Made by a program: the position numbers and the translations under genes. DNA of 64,000 nucleotides, from positions 1-64,000 of the forward strand of contig NZ_SRMB01000002.1 in the NCBI RefSeq assembly GCF_004745645.1, given 5' to 3'. The notes beneath the pieces were generated by a model. That model ran no database searches and had not been told where the DNA came from. It worked only from the letters and a program-made list of their open reading frames with translations. The stretch's first letter is position 1. Each line of letters opens with the position of its first letter. Below are positions 56,780-64,000 of this stretch, one piece after another. The stretch comes from Hymenobacter metallicola (lineage in GTDB: Bacteria > Bacteroidota > Bacteroidia > Cytophagales > Hymenobacteraceae).

Positions 56780-58324
56780 ATGCCTAACGAAAGCATTGAC
56801 CCTGTTTTTCAGTTAATTAAGTCCCTAACCCGCTCCGAAAAGCGCCACTTCCGGCTGTTTACCAACCGCCAGGGCTCCAACGAGGGCCTGAAGTTCCTGC
56901 AGCTGTTCGATGCCCTCGACGGCCAAATGGCCTACGACGAGGAGCGGGTGCTGGCCCAGGTGCCGGCCATCAAAAAAGTGCAAGTGGCCAATCTCAAGGC
57001 GAACCTCTATAAGCAGCTACTGGCCAGCCTGCGCATGTACCATTCGGGCCAGAACCTGGACATTCAGCTCCACGAACAGCTCGACTACGCCCGGGTGCTC
57101 TACAACCGGGGCCTCTACCAGCAAAGCCTCAGAATGCTGGAAAAAGTAAAGCAAACGGCGCAGCAGGCCGAAATGCCCCACATTGCCCTGCTGGCCCTGG
57201 ATTTTGAGAAGCTGATTGAAGCCCAGTACATCACTCGCAGCCTGCGCGACCGGGCCGAAGTATTATCAGCTGAAGCATCGGATACGGCCGCTCACGTCGC
57301 TCAGATGCATGAGCTGTCGAACGTGGCCCTGCGCATGTACGGCCTGTATTTGAAAATCGGGCACGTGCGCAACCAGGAAGACTACGACACTATTACCGCT
57401 TACTTCCAGGCGGCGCTGCCGGTAGTAGCCTTGCAGCAGGCTGGTTTCTACGAGCAGCTCTACTACTACCAGGCCCACGTGTGGTACCATACTATCACCC
57501 AGAATTTCCCGGCCTGCTTCCGGTATGCCCAAAAGTGGGTCGACTTGTTTGAGCAGAACCCAGTCATGAAAGAGCAGCAAACCATGCTCTACCTAAAAGG
57601 CCTGCACAACCTGCTGATTTCACTCTACAACCTGCTCTATTTCAGCAAGTTTATTGAAGTACTGGAAACCCTGGAAGCCTTTGCCGCCGACCCGGAGCGC
57701 CGCACCAACCCCAACACGGAGATGCTGCTGTTTCTGTACATCTACACCAACCGCATCAATGCCTACTTCCTGCAGGGCCGTTTCACGGCCGGCCTCACCC
57801 TGATTCCCGATTTGCTCCATAACCTCGACCGGTTTCAGATACAGCTCGATTCGCACCGACGGCTGGTGTTTTACTACAAGATTGCCAGCCTCTACTTTGG
57901 CAGCGGCAACAACGACAAGGCCATTGAGTATCTGACCAAGATTATCCAGTTTCGGGATGTAAGCCTGCGCGAGGACATCCAGTGCTTCGCCCGGATTCTG
58001 AACCTGATTGCCCACTACGAAGCCGGCCGCGACGAAGCCCTCGAATACCAGATTAAATCGGTGTACCGCTTCTTGGGCAAAATGAACGACCAGCAGCAGA
58101 TGCAAGTGGCCATTTTCCAGTTTCTGCGCAGCGTCGGCGACATTGCCCCCGACGAATTGAAAGAGGCGTTTATCAAGCTCAAAGAGAAGCTCATCAGCAT
58201 TGCCAGTCAGCCATTCGAGCGGCGCCCTTTTCTGTACCTGGACATTATTTCCTGGCTGGAAAGCAAGATTGAGAATGTCTCGGTGCAGGAAATCATGCAA
58301 CGCAAGTTTCGTCACCTGAAGTAA
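56780..58324 (+). CDS. Conserved Bacteroidota helical-repeat protein, unknown
   Basis: The 514-residue protein begins MPNESIDPVFQLIKSLTRSEKRHFRLFTNRQG, a basic helical head, followed by about 450 residues of TPR-like helical pairs (EQLDYARVLYNRGLYQQSLRMLEKV, YYKIASLYFGSGNNDKAIEYL). No enzymatic motif. TPR stacks usually scaffold protein-protein contacts. It is monocistronic, between the divergent ilv promoter and its own terminator. Confidence 0.8.
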   Translation: MPNESIDPVFQLIKSLTRSEKRHFRLFTNRQGSNEGLKFLQLFDALDGQMAYDEERVLAQVPAIKKVQVANLKANLYKQLLASLRMYHSGQNLDIQLHEQLDYARVLYNRGLYQQSLRMLEKVKQTAQQAEMPHIALLALDFEKLIEAQYITRSLRDRAEVLSAEASDTAAHVAQMHELSNVALRMYGLYLKIGHVRNQEDYDTITAYFQAALPVVALQQAGFYEQLYYYQAHVWYHTITQNFPACFRYAQKWVDLFEQNPVMKEQQTMLYLKGLHNLLISLYNLLYFSKFIEVLETLEAFAADPERRTNPNTEMLLFLYIYTNRINAYFLQGRFTAGLTLIPDLLHNLDRFQIQLDSHRRLVFYYKIASLYFGSGNNDKAIEYLTKIIQFRDVSLREDIQCFARILNLIAHYEAGRDEALEYQIKSVYRFLGKMNDQQQMQVAIFQFLRSVGDIAPDELKEAFIKLKEKLISIASQPFERRPFLYLDIISWLESKIENVSVQEIMQRKFRHLK

Positions 58325-58343
58325 GCCCAGCGTTAAAAACGCA

Positions 58344-58376
58344 AGCAGGAGCCCCGAAAGGAGCTCCTGCTTTTTT
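58344..58376 (+). terminator. Terminator after the TPR-like gene
   Basis: AGCAGGAGC, loop, GCTCCTGCT with TTTTTT following, 20 bases after the stop. Confidence 0.9.
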
Positions 58377-58401
58377 GGTAAAGGCTGAAAATCCGGTTTG
58401 C

Positions 58402-58899
58402 TTAGGCGCTGTGAAAGGCGGGCAGCTTGCTTTCAGCTAGGCGTTGTTCCATCAGGGTCTTGCTGGCCAGCACAATGGTGGCAAAGCCCTGAGGAACTTC
58501 CGTGTAGCGCAACGTTACCTGCGGATCGGTCCAGTTCTCGCTTTTGGCCGCTACGCGCTGGCTGGGGCCGTACTCGGCCAGCAAAAGGTTATGAATGCCT
58601 TTGCAATTTCCGTCGCCCATGACGCGCAACTCAATCGAGCAAAGCTTGTCTTTGTAGAAACCATAGCTAATTCCGGTAACGGTGTAGGCGCCTACTCGCA
58701 GGTTTTCCCGCTTGTTGGTGTAGTATACCGTTTGGGTGCTGGGTTCTACCCGCTCGGGCACCAAATGCCGGAATTTGCGGATATCCGTGCCCAAAGCGGC
58801 TTGGCGCTGCTCCAGAATGCGGCTGGGTTGTTTGCCAGTGGCAGCACTGGCGGGTCCGGCCAGGGCCAGCAGAAGCGAGAATACAGCCAGGTATTTCAT
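58402..58899 (-). CDS. Small exported protein, unknown
   Basis: The 165-residue protein has a signal peptide (MKYLAVFSLLLALAGPASAATG). The mature domain has beta strands (TVYYTNKRENLRVGAYTVTG, GFYKDKLCSIELRVMGDGNC) and two cysteines that could pair. It resembles small periplasmic domain proteins of Bacteroidota, but I cannot name the family. Convergent with the TPR-like gene. Confidence 0.75.
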   Translation of the reverse strand: MKYLAVFSLLLALAGPASAATGKQPSRILEQRQAALGTDIRKFRHLVPERVEPSTQTVYYTNKRENLRVGAYTVTGISYGFYKDKLCSIELRVMGDGNCKGIHNLLLAEYGPSQRVAAKSENWTDPQVTLRYTEVPQGFATIVLASKTLMEQRLAESKLPAFHSA

Positions 58900-59084
58900 G
58901 GGCGCGGGTTGAAGAAAGCGGCCCTTAAGATTAAGAAAAAATAATAATAAAAACTATTTTCTCTATTCTTAAGAGCTGTAGCTCAGCTCCCAAGCCTGTC
59001 TCTGACTGGGCAGAGGTAAAAAATGGTAGCGGCCGGTGCTATCCCTCTTGCTCACCCCCATGAAGACCCAACCTGGACAGGTGT

Positions 59085-59519
59085 TTACTTTCGGGCGATA
59101 TGGTCGGTCGGCTGTAGCTTCAGGCCTGCCTGGCGCTCTTGCAACAGATGAAATGTGTTGTACTGACCCGGGGTAAGAATCCGCAGCATCGCCGCATCGT
59201 ACTGGGCAACTACCTGCGACTCGGTAAAGGCCAGCGACTTGCTTAAGTCGGAGGGTGCCAGAACAGCTTGGCTTAATTGCTCCAGTTGCTGCAGTTCCTG
59301 TAGAGTGGCCTGCTTCACGGCCGCGGCCTGGATGCTGTTCAGGCGTAAGGCGTCTGTGTAGTAGCAGGTCAGCTTCAGGGAACGGGCCCAGCATTCAGCA
59401 CTGGGCGCCGGGCTAGTTTGCTCGTCTGTATCCGGCACTGCGCACGTAGCGGCCTGGGCCTGGTTTCCACTAAATACAGTGCAGGTAAATCCAATCAACA
59501 GGTGCAATACGTTTTTCAT
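59085..59519 (-). CDS. Small exported helical protein, unknown
   Basis: The 144-residue protein has a signal peptide (MKNVLHLLIGFTCTVFSGNQAQAA) and a helical body (YYTDALRLNSIQAAAVKQATLQEL, LTPGQYNTFHLL). The L-T-x-x-Q-Y-x-x-F motif recalls periplasmic LTxxQ/CpxP-like stress proteins, only as a resemblance. It ends 190 bases before the other exported gene on the same strand. Confidence 0.7.
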   Translation of the reverse strand: MKNVLHLLIGFTCTVFSGNQAQAATCAVPDTDEQTSPAPSAECWARSLKLTCYYTDALRLNSIQAAAVKQATLQELQQLEQLSQAVLAPSDLSKSLAFTESQVVAQYDAAMLRILTPGQYNTFHLLQERQAGLKLQPTDHIARK

Positions 59520-59701
59520 CGGGTGGCAGAAAGAGGTTAGCGAGAAGTTGTTGCGTAACTAAACTGCACAAACGTAAATTGTACCAAATCTTGAAGTTGG
59601 CATTTTTAGCCCAACCCAACCCCTGGCTTTCTGAACAGTAGCCTTGGCTATGCCAACGGACTTTTTTGCCCTGTTCCGTATTCTCTTTTCTTGCTCTTAT
59701 T

Positions 59702-60433
59702 ATGCCCGCCCCTGCTGCTCGCCTGCGCTGTCTGATCATTGACGACAATGAAATCAATCGTCTGACGCTTGAGCATTTCGTGGAAATGACTGATGCCCTG
59801 GAGCTGGTGGCTTCGTTGCCCGATGCGGTTCAGGCCCTGAATCTGCTGCGCAACGACACGGCCGTCGACTTGCTGTTTCTGGACATTGAGATGCCCCGAC
59901 TCAGTGGTTTGGATCTGGTGCGGGCCCTGCCCCAACCCCAGCCCCAGGTGATTTTAGTTACCACCCACGCGGATTTTGCTGTGGCGGCCTTCGAACTAGC
60001 CGTTGCCGACTACTTAGTGAAGCCCGTCGATTTTGCCCGCTTCAGCAAGGCCGTCGCCCGGGTACTGGCCCAACGCCCCGAGCCCGCGCCAGCCGCAGCC
60101 GACACCACTACGGCCGTGGAGGGTTCGGAGCTCTTCGTAAAGGTGAATAACAAGCTGGTGAAGCTTGATTTCAATGATGTGCTATACATCGAGGCCATGT
60201 CGACGTATTCCGTGTTTGTAACCGCCAAACACAAGCACATTGTCTATATCACACTCAAGGCCCTGGAAGAGCGGTTGCCGTTTGCGCACTTTGTGCGGGT
60301 ACACCGCTCTTTCATTGTAAATACCAAGCGTATCGAGGCCGTGGAAGATAATCAGCTGCTTCTGGGCGAATATGAAGTCCCGGTAGGCAAATCCTACCAG
60401 GATGACTTCTTCCGCAAGCTCCGCAGCTTGTAG
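59702..60433 (+). CDS. LytTR-family response regulator
   Basis: The 243-residue protein has an N-terminal receiver (LRCLIIDDNEINRLTLEHF, phospho-acceptor about Asp61 in LLFLDIEMPRLSG, Lys in YLVKPVDF). A C-terminal LytTR DNA-binding domain follows (about 140-243; LFVKVNNKLVKLDFNDVLYIEAMSTY, FVRVHRSFIVNTKRIEAVE). It is convergent with the hybrid kinase, with six bases between the stops, which makes them a likely but unproven pair. Start ATG 59702. Confidence 0.94.
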   Translation: MPAPAARLRCLIIDDNEINRLTLEHFVEMTDALELVASLPDAVQALNLLRNDTAVDLLFLDIEMPRLSGLDLVRALPQPQPQVILVTTHADFAVAAFELAVADYLVKPVDFARFSKAVARVLAQRPEPAPAAADTTTAVEGSELFVKVNNKLVKLDFNDVLYIEAMSTYSVFVTAKHKHIVYITLKALEERLPFAHFVRVHRSFIVNTKRIEAVEDNQLLLGEYEVPVGKSYQDDFFRKLRSL

Positions 60434-60439
60434 CGCCGC

Positions 60440-63400
60440 TTATTCCGATTCCAGCGACAGTTCCTGGGGAAGCTCCTGCACTACCCGGTCGAGGCAGGTG
60501 GTGAGATGAGCTACGGCCGCCGTGCGCGTTTCGGAGGAGCCAATGCCCTGCCGCGCCTGTTCCAACTGCTTCACGGCTTCATCGACGCCCTCCACCCCTA
60601 ACTGCACCAGATTGGGCTTGATGTGGTGCACCAGTTCGGCTACGCGGGCCCAGTGACCCTCGGCCGCCGCCACTCGAATTTCCTGCACAGAGTCGGGAAT
60701 ATTGCGCAGGAAGGAACGGATAATCTTGTCGATAAAGGCTTGCTTGCCCCGGGCCAGCTCCCGCAGGCTGGTCAGGTTGTAGCTGCGCGCAGCTCCGGCC
60801 GAGGCCGAAGCCACCAGGTTTGCCAACTTCTGGTACAACATATCCTCCTCGAAGGGCTTAGCCAGACAGTCGTTCATACCGGCCGCCAAGTACAGCTCGT
60901 TGTCGGCCCGAAAGGCATTGGCGGTTAGGGCCAGGATGGGCACCTGGGCGCGCTGCCACTCCGGATGCTGCCGAATGCGGGCCGTGGCCTCTAGGCCGTT
61001 CATGTTGGGCATCTGAATGTCCATCAGAATCACGTCGTAGGGCTTTTCAGCGTGCAACTGCACAGCCTCCAGCCCATCGGCCGCCTCGTCGACCTCCACC
61101 TGCCACTCTTCCAGCATCAGGCGGGCTACCTCGCGGTTGATTTCGTTGTCTTCGACCAGCAGCACCCGACGACCGGCCAGGGAGCCATTATCAATCACGT
61201 CTTCTTTTTTTGTACGCGGTGCCTCGGCTTTGGGCAGTGTGAGCGTGAACGAGAAGGTACTGCCACGGCCTACTTCACTTTCTACTTTCAGCATACCACC
61301 CAGTTTTTCGACCAGGGCCCGGCTGATGCTTAAGCCCAGGCCTGTGCCGCCAAACCGGCGGGTGGTATCGGCGTAGGCTTGGGTGAAACCCTCAAAAATG
61401 CGCGCAATTTTATCGGGGGCGATGCCGATGCCAGTGTCGGTCACGCGGAACTCGGTGGTCAGGTGCGTATCGGTTTCGCCAACGTAGTAGCCACCCACTT
61501 TGATACTGCCGCGCTCGGTAAACTTAATGGCGTTGGAAACTAAGTTGATCAGGATCTGATTGAGCCGGAATGGGTCGCCAACAACCCAGGAGTTGGGGCA
61601 GCTTTCCCGGAGCGGCGTACCGGAGAAGGCCAAGCCTTTTTCAGCCGCCAGCAAGGCCAGCGGTTCCACGGCCTGTCCCATCGAGTCGCACAGATTAAAG
61701 GCCGTTTGCTCGAATTCCAGCTTGCCCGAGGTGATTTTGGCCATATCCAGCACATCGTTGAGTACTCCCAGCAAATGCTGGCCCGAGGAGCGAATCACTT
61801 TCAGTAAGTCCTGCTGCCGCGCATCCAAACGGGTTTTGGCCAGCTGCCCGGCCATGCCCAGCACCCCGTTGAGCGGAGTGCGAATCTCGTGGCTCATGTT
61901 GGACAGGAAGTTTTCCCGGGCCGTGGCAGCAGCCTGAGCGGCCTCGGTGGCTTTCTTCAAGTCCGTAATGTCGGTGCTCACGCCCAGTACTTCGACGGAG
62001 CCATCGGGCCGGCGCAAGGGCCGTTTGATGGTCTGAAACCACAGCACGTCGCCGGTAGGTAGCGTGTAGGGGTCCTCCTTTTTGATTTCCTCGCCGGTTG
62101 CCAGCACGTGAGCATCGGCGGCGGTATACTCCTGCTCTTCGCGGGCAATAATGCTGCCCGGCTCCTGGGCCGCCCGCGACCGGTACTGCCTGAATTCTTG
62201 CAGCTGCTGCATGGCGTGGTTGGTGAAGACCAGCTGGCCCGCCGCATTGCGCACATAAATCAGGCTGGGGGCCGTGTCGAGCACCTGCTGCGTGAACTTT
62301 TGCTGATCCAGAAGTTGCTGCTCGGCCTGCACCCGGTCCGTAATATCGAGGCCGTAGCCCAGCATAAACTGCAAAGCTCCGTCTGAGCCGGCAATAGCTT
62401 TGAAATGGCGCTGATGACAGCGCTGGCCTTCAGGATAGGGCGTAATATCATCCCATATGACCAGGCCCGTCTGCTGCCGGGCCCGCTCGAACATGCGGTG
62501 GCGGGCCTCGGCCAACGCCAGCGGGTAGTTGTAGCGCTGGCAGAACTCGGTAATCGTATGGCCCAGCAGCCAGGCTCGGGCTTCGGCGTCGGGTACGGCG
62601 CTAGGATTGGCGTAGAGGTAGCGCTGGTCTTCGTCGAGCACCACAACCTCCACCGGCAGCTCATCCAGGATGGTTTCATAAAACTGCCGCTGGCTGGCCA
62701 GCTGGGCTTCTACCTGGCGTTGCTCGGTAATTTCCTGCAGGTAGAGGTTGGCGTATTCCTCCGTCGGGAAAGGCATTACGGCCACCCGAAATAAACGCTC
62801 CCCAAAGGTCACTTCCAGCTTCTGGGGCTGGTTGTGCGTCAGGGCCGACAAGGCGGCCTCCCGCATGGTGGCCCACACCTGCTCCTGCTCGGCGGCGGGC
62901 AGCCCATCCCGCAACTCGCGTATAACAGCGTTGGCAAACAGCGTTTCGCCCGATTTTTTGAAGCGCAGCACCGGGTTGGGATTTTGCTCCGGAATGCGGG
63001 ACATCGTCTGCAACTCGGCGGCGGCCTGGTGCTGGGCAGTCACGTCGCGGTAGCGCAGCAGCACATTGGTAGAGCCTACTTCCAAAGCCTGCAGGGGCAC
63101 TACGTCGCGGTCCAGGACCCGGCCACTGGTCAGGCATATCTGCACGTTGTGCGAGGGCTGCCCCTGCAGCACAGCCTGCGCAAACTCCTGGGCCAGCTGC
63201 TGAGTGTCGTCGCTGCACAGAGTAATGGCGGCACTCAACTCCGTGACGGGGCGCTGCAGCCACTGGCTGGCGGGCAGCGGTACGCCAAAGAAGCGGCAGT
63301 AGGGTTCGTTCAGCAGTAGAATCTTCCCTGCCGAATTAAGCAACACCACGCCTTCGGTCAGATAGTCGGCGTAGTAAGCCATGCGCTCATCGGCAACACG

Positions 63401-63511
63401 CTTGGCAGCATGGGCTCGATTTAGCTCCTCTTCCAGCTGCGCAATACGCGCCTGGGCCTGGGTAAAATCGGTGAGGGAAGGGGTAGCGGCGCGAGAAGAT
63501 AATTCGGACAT
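60440..63511 (-). CDS. Hybrid sensor histidine kinase (PAS repeats, HisKA, HATPase, REC, HPt)
   Basis: The 1023-residue protein starts MSELSSRAATPSLTDF. There is no membrane span, so it is cytoplasmic. A coiled coil and about four PAS-type domains fill 20-520. HisKA: FLSNMSHEIRTPLNGVLGM (His about 541). HATPase: NLVSNAIKFTERGSIKV and GTGLGLSISRALVEKLGG. The receiver has Asp about 829 (VILMDIQMPNMNG), and the C-terminal HPt has VAELVHHIKPNLVQLG (His about 962). A full phosphorelay sits on one chain, so the output partner need not be the convergent LytTR regulator. Confidence 0.94.
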   Translation of the reverse strand: MSELSSRAATPSLTDFTQAQARIAQLEEELNRAHAAKRVADERMAYYADYLTEGVVLLNSAGKILLLNEPYCRFFGVPLPASQWLQRPVTELSAAITLCSDDTQQLAQEFAQAVLQGQPSHNVQICLTSGRVLDRDVVPLQALEVGSTNVLLRYRDVTAQHQAAAELQTMSRIPEQNPNPVLRFKKSGETLFANAVIRELRDGLPAAEQEQVWATMREAALSALTHNQPQKLEVTFGERLFRVAVMPFPTEEYANLYLQEITEQRQVEAQLASQRQFYETILDELPVEVVVLDEDQRYLYANPSAVPDAEARAWLLGHTITEFCQRYNYPLALAEARHRMFERARQQTGLVIWDDITPYPEGQRCHQRHFKAIAGSDGALQFMLGYGLDITDRVQAEQQLLDQQKFTQQVLDTAPSLIYVRNAAGQLVFTNHAMQQLQEFRQYRSRAAQEPGSIIAREEQEYTAADAHVLATGEEIKKEDPYTLPTGDVLWFQTIKRPLRRPDGSVEVLGVSTDITDLKKATEAAQAAATARENFLSNMSHEIRTPLNGVLGMAGQLAKTRLDARQQDLLKVIRSSGQHLLGVLNDVLDMAKITSGKLEFEQTAFNLCDSMGQAVEPLALLAAEKGLAFSGTPLRESCPNSWVVGDPFRLNQILINLVSNAIKFTERGSIKVGGYYVGETDTHLTTEFRVTDTGIGIAPDKIARIFEGFTQAYADTTRRFGGTGLGLSISRALVEKLGGMLKVESEVGRGSTFSFTLTLPKAEAPRTKKEDVIDNGSLAGRRVLLVEDNEINREVARLMLEEWQVEVDEAADGLEAVQLHAEKPYDVILMDIQMPNMNGLEATARIRQHPEWQRAQVPILALTANAFRADNELYLAAGMNDCLAKPFEEDMLYQKLANLVASASAGAARSYNLTSLRELARGKQAFIDKIIRSFLRNIPDSVQEIRVAAAEGHWARVAELVHHIKPNLVQLGVEGVDEAVKQLEQARQGIGSSETRTAAVAHLTTCLDRVVQELPQELSLESE

Positions 63512-63796
63512 GATGGGCACTGGACATGGGGCAACTATGCAAGAAATAGAGTTTACAGACAGCAAAGGGGATTTTTGGCTGAATGCGTCCTGGCACCGTG
63601 CCAACGACGGCCAAGGCTGGTTGAACGCCGCCGCAACTTAGGCTTGCCCGACCGTCAGGGCATTGATAGTCCGCTATATAGACAGTTGGTTTGCCCTGCC
63701 AGCCTGCTTAGGACGGGAAAAACAGCTTCATTATTCTTGAAAAACCGGGCTACCTTCTATATTGAGCCCTCAAGCCTGACTTATGCGCCTGCTGAA

Positions 63797-64000
63797 ATGG
63801 AAGCTTTAGTTCCAATTATGTTTGCCTCCGTGGCGGGCATGGGCCATGCGTTCGAGCCGGATCATCTGCTGGCCGTGGGCAACATGGTGTCGCGCCGCGA
63901 CAGTACGGCCCTGGCCCTACGCGACGGACTCTACTGGGGCCTGGGCCACACGACCATGCTCGTGCTGGTGGGCTCGGTTATTATTCTGAGTCGAGCCACG
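63797..64000 (+). CDS. Nickel/cobalt-type permease, start only (cut by window edge)
   Basis: The first 68 residues read MEALVPIMFASVAGMGHAFEPDHLLAVGN, then WGLGHTTMLVLVGSVIIL. H-A-x-E/D-P-D-H-L is the metal-binding helix signature of the NiCoT/UreH-type permease family, and GHTTMLV starts the next membrane segment. It likely imports or exports Ni or Co, or is a urease-type accessory; the rest lies outside the window. Divergent from the hybrid kinase. Confidence 0.8.
   Translation, partial: MEALVPIMFASVAGMGHAFEPDHLLAVGNMVSRRDSTALALRDGLYWGLGHTTMLVLVGSVIILSRAT

Overview
The window looks like a chromosomal piece of a GC-rich member of the Bacteroidota, most likely a Hymenobacter-type bacterium (Cytophagales). 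The evidence is type IX secretion (T9SS) C-terminal sorting domains on secreted hydrolases, SprB-type repeats, promoter-like motifs of the Bacteroidota -33/-7 kind (TTG, then TAnnTTTG), short LeuA, and intergenic repeats that translate as 'LRQAQHDV/RQARNDV', a signature I associate with this group. No rRNA, tRNA or CRISPR array was seen.

Region A (about 1.6-30.8 kb) is a prophage or phage-derived element. Its right edge is a tyrosine integrase (29401-30753). A GTG-started repressor (24664) and a divergent early operon (24541 down to 19986) share a short switch region with a palindromic operator candidate. Structural genes on the minus strand (19716 down to 4961) include a fibre-like beta protein, a LamG-like protein, a SprB-repeat tail protein, a gp10-like protein and a tape measure protein. 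I see no terminase, portal, capsid or lysis gene in the window; the left boundary is not visible, so such genes could lie outside. Two AT-rich cargo zones stand out. The left one (2.4-4.8 kb) holds a DUF262/HNH type-IV-restriction-like gene and an AbiC-like membrane protein translationally coupled to a serine recombinase. The right one (25.2-29.3 kb) holds an MltR-like gene and a membrane protein, both ending in a copy of the repressor's C-terminal tail, then a GHKL ATPase / STAS-like / membrane coiled-coil trio. A pair of about 139-bp inverted repeats (1623-1761 and 13614-13752) encloses the recombinase, the left cargo and the tail module.

Region B (30.9-43.5 kb) is a host polysaccharide- and protein-degradation neighbourhood: a GH5-like glycosidase, a LacI regulator, class II fructose-bisphosphate aldolase, a TetR regulator, then three consecutive secreted enzymes (GH16 glucanase, metzincin-like protease, GH18 chitinase). 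These three share CBM6-like and T9SS domains, partly near-identical at DNA level.

Region C (43.6-56.4 kb) is the complete branched-chain amino acid set on the minus strand: ilvE-ilvD-ilvB-ilvN-ilvC-ilvA, then leuA-leuC-leuD-leuB. It is preceded by a leader peptide (MFSTSLLVIQVIIPPPLG) and a terminator hairpin, a classical transcription attenuator. The spacers are filled with palindromic intergenic repeats.

Region D (56.8-64 kb) has a helical conserved protein, two small exported proteins, a LytTR response regulator convergent with a large hybrid histidine kinase, and the start of a nickel/cobalt-type permease cut by the window edge.
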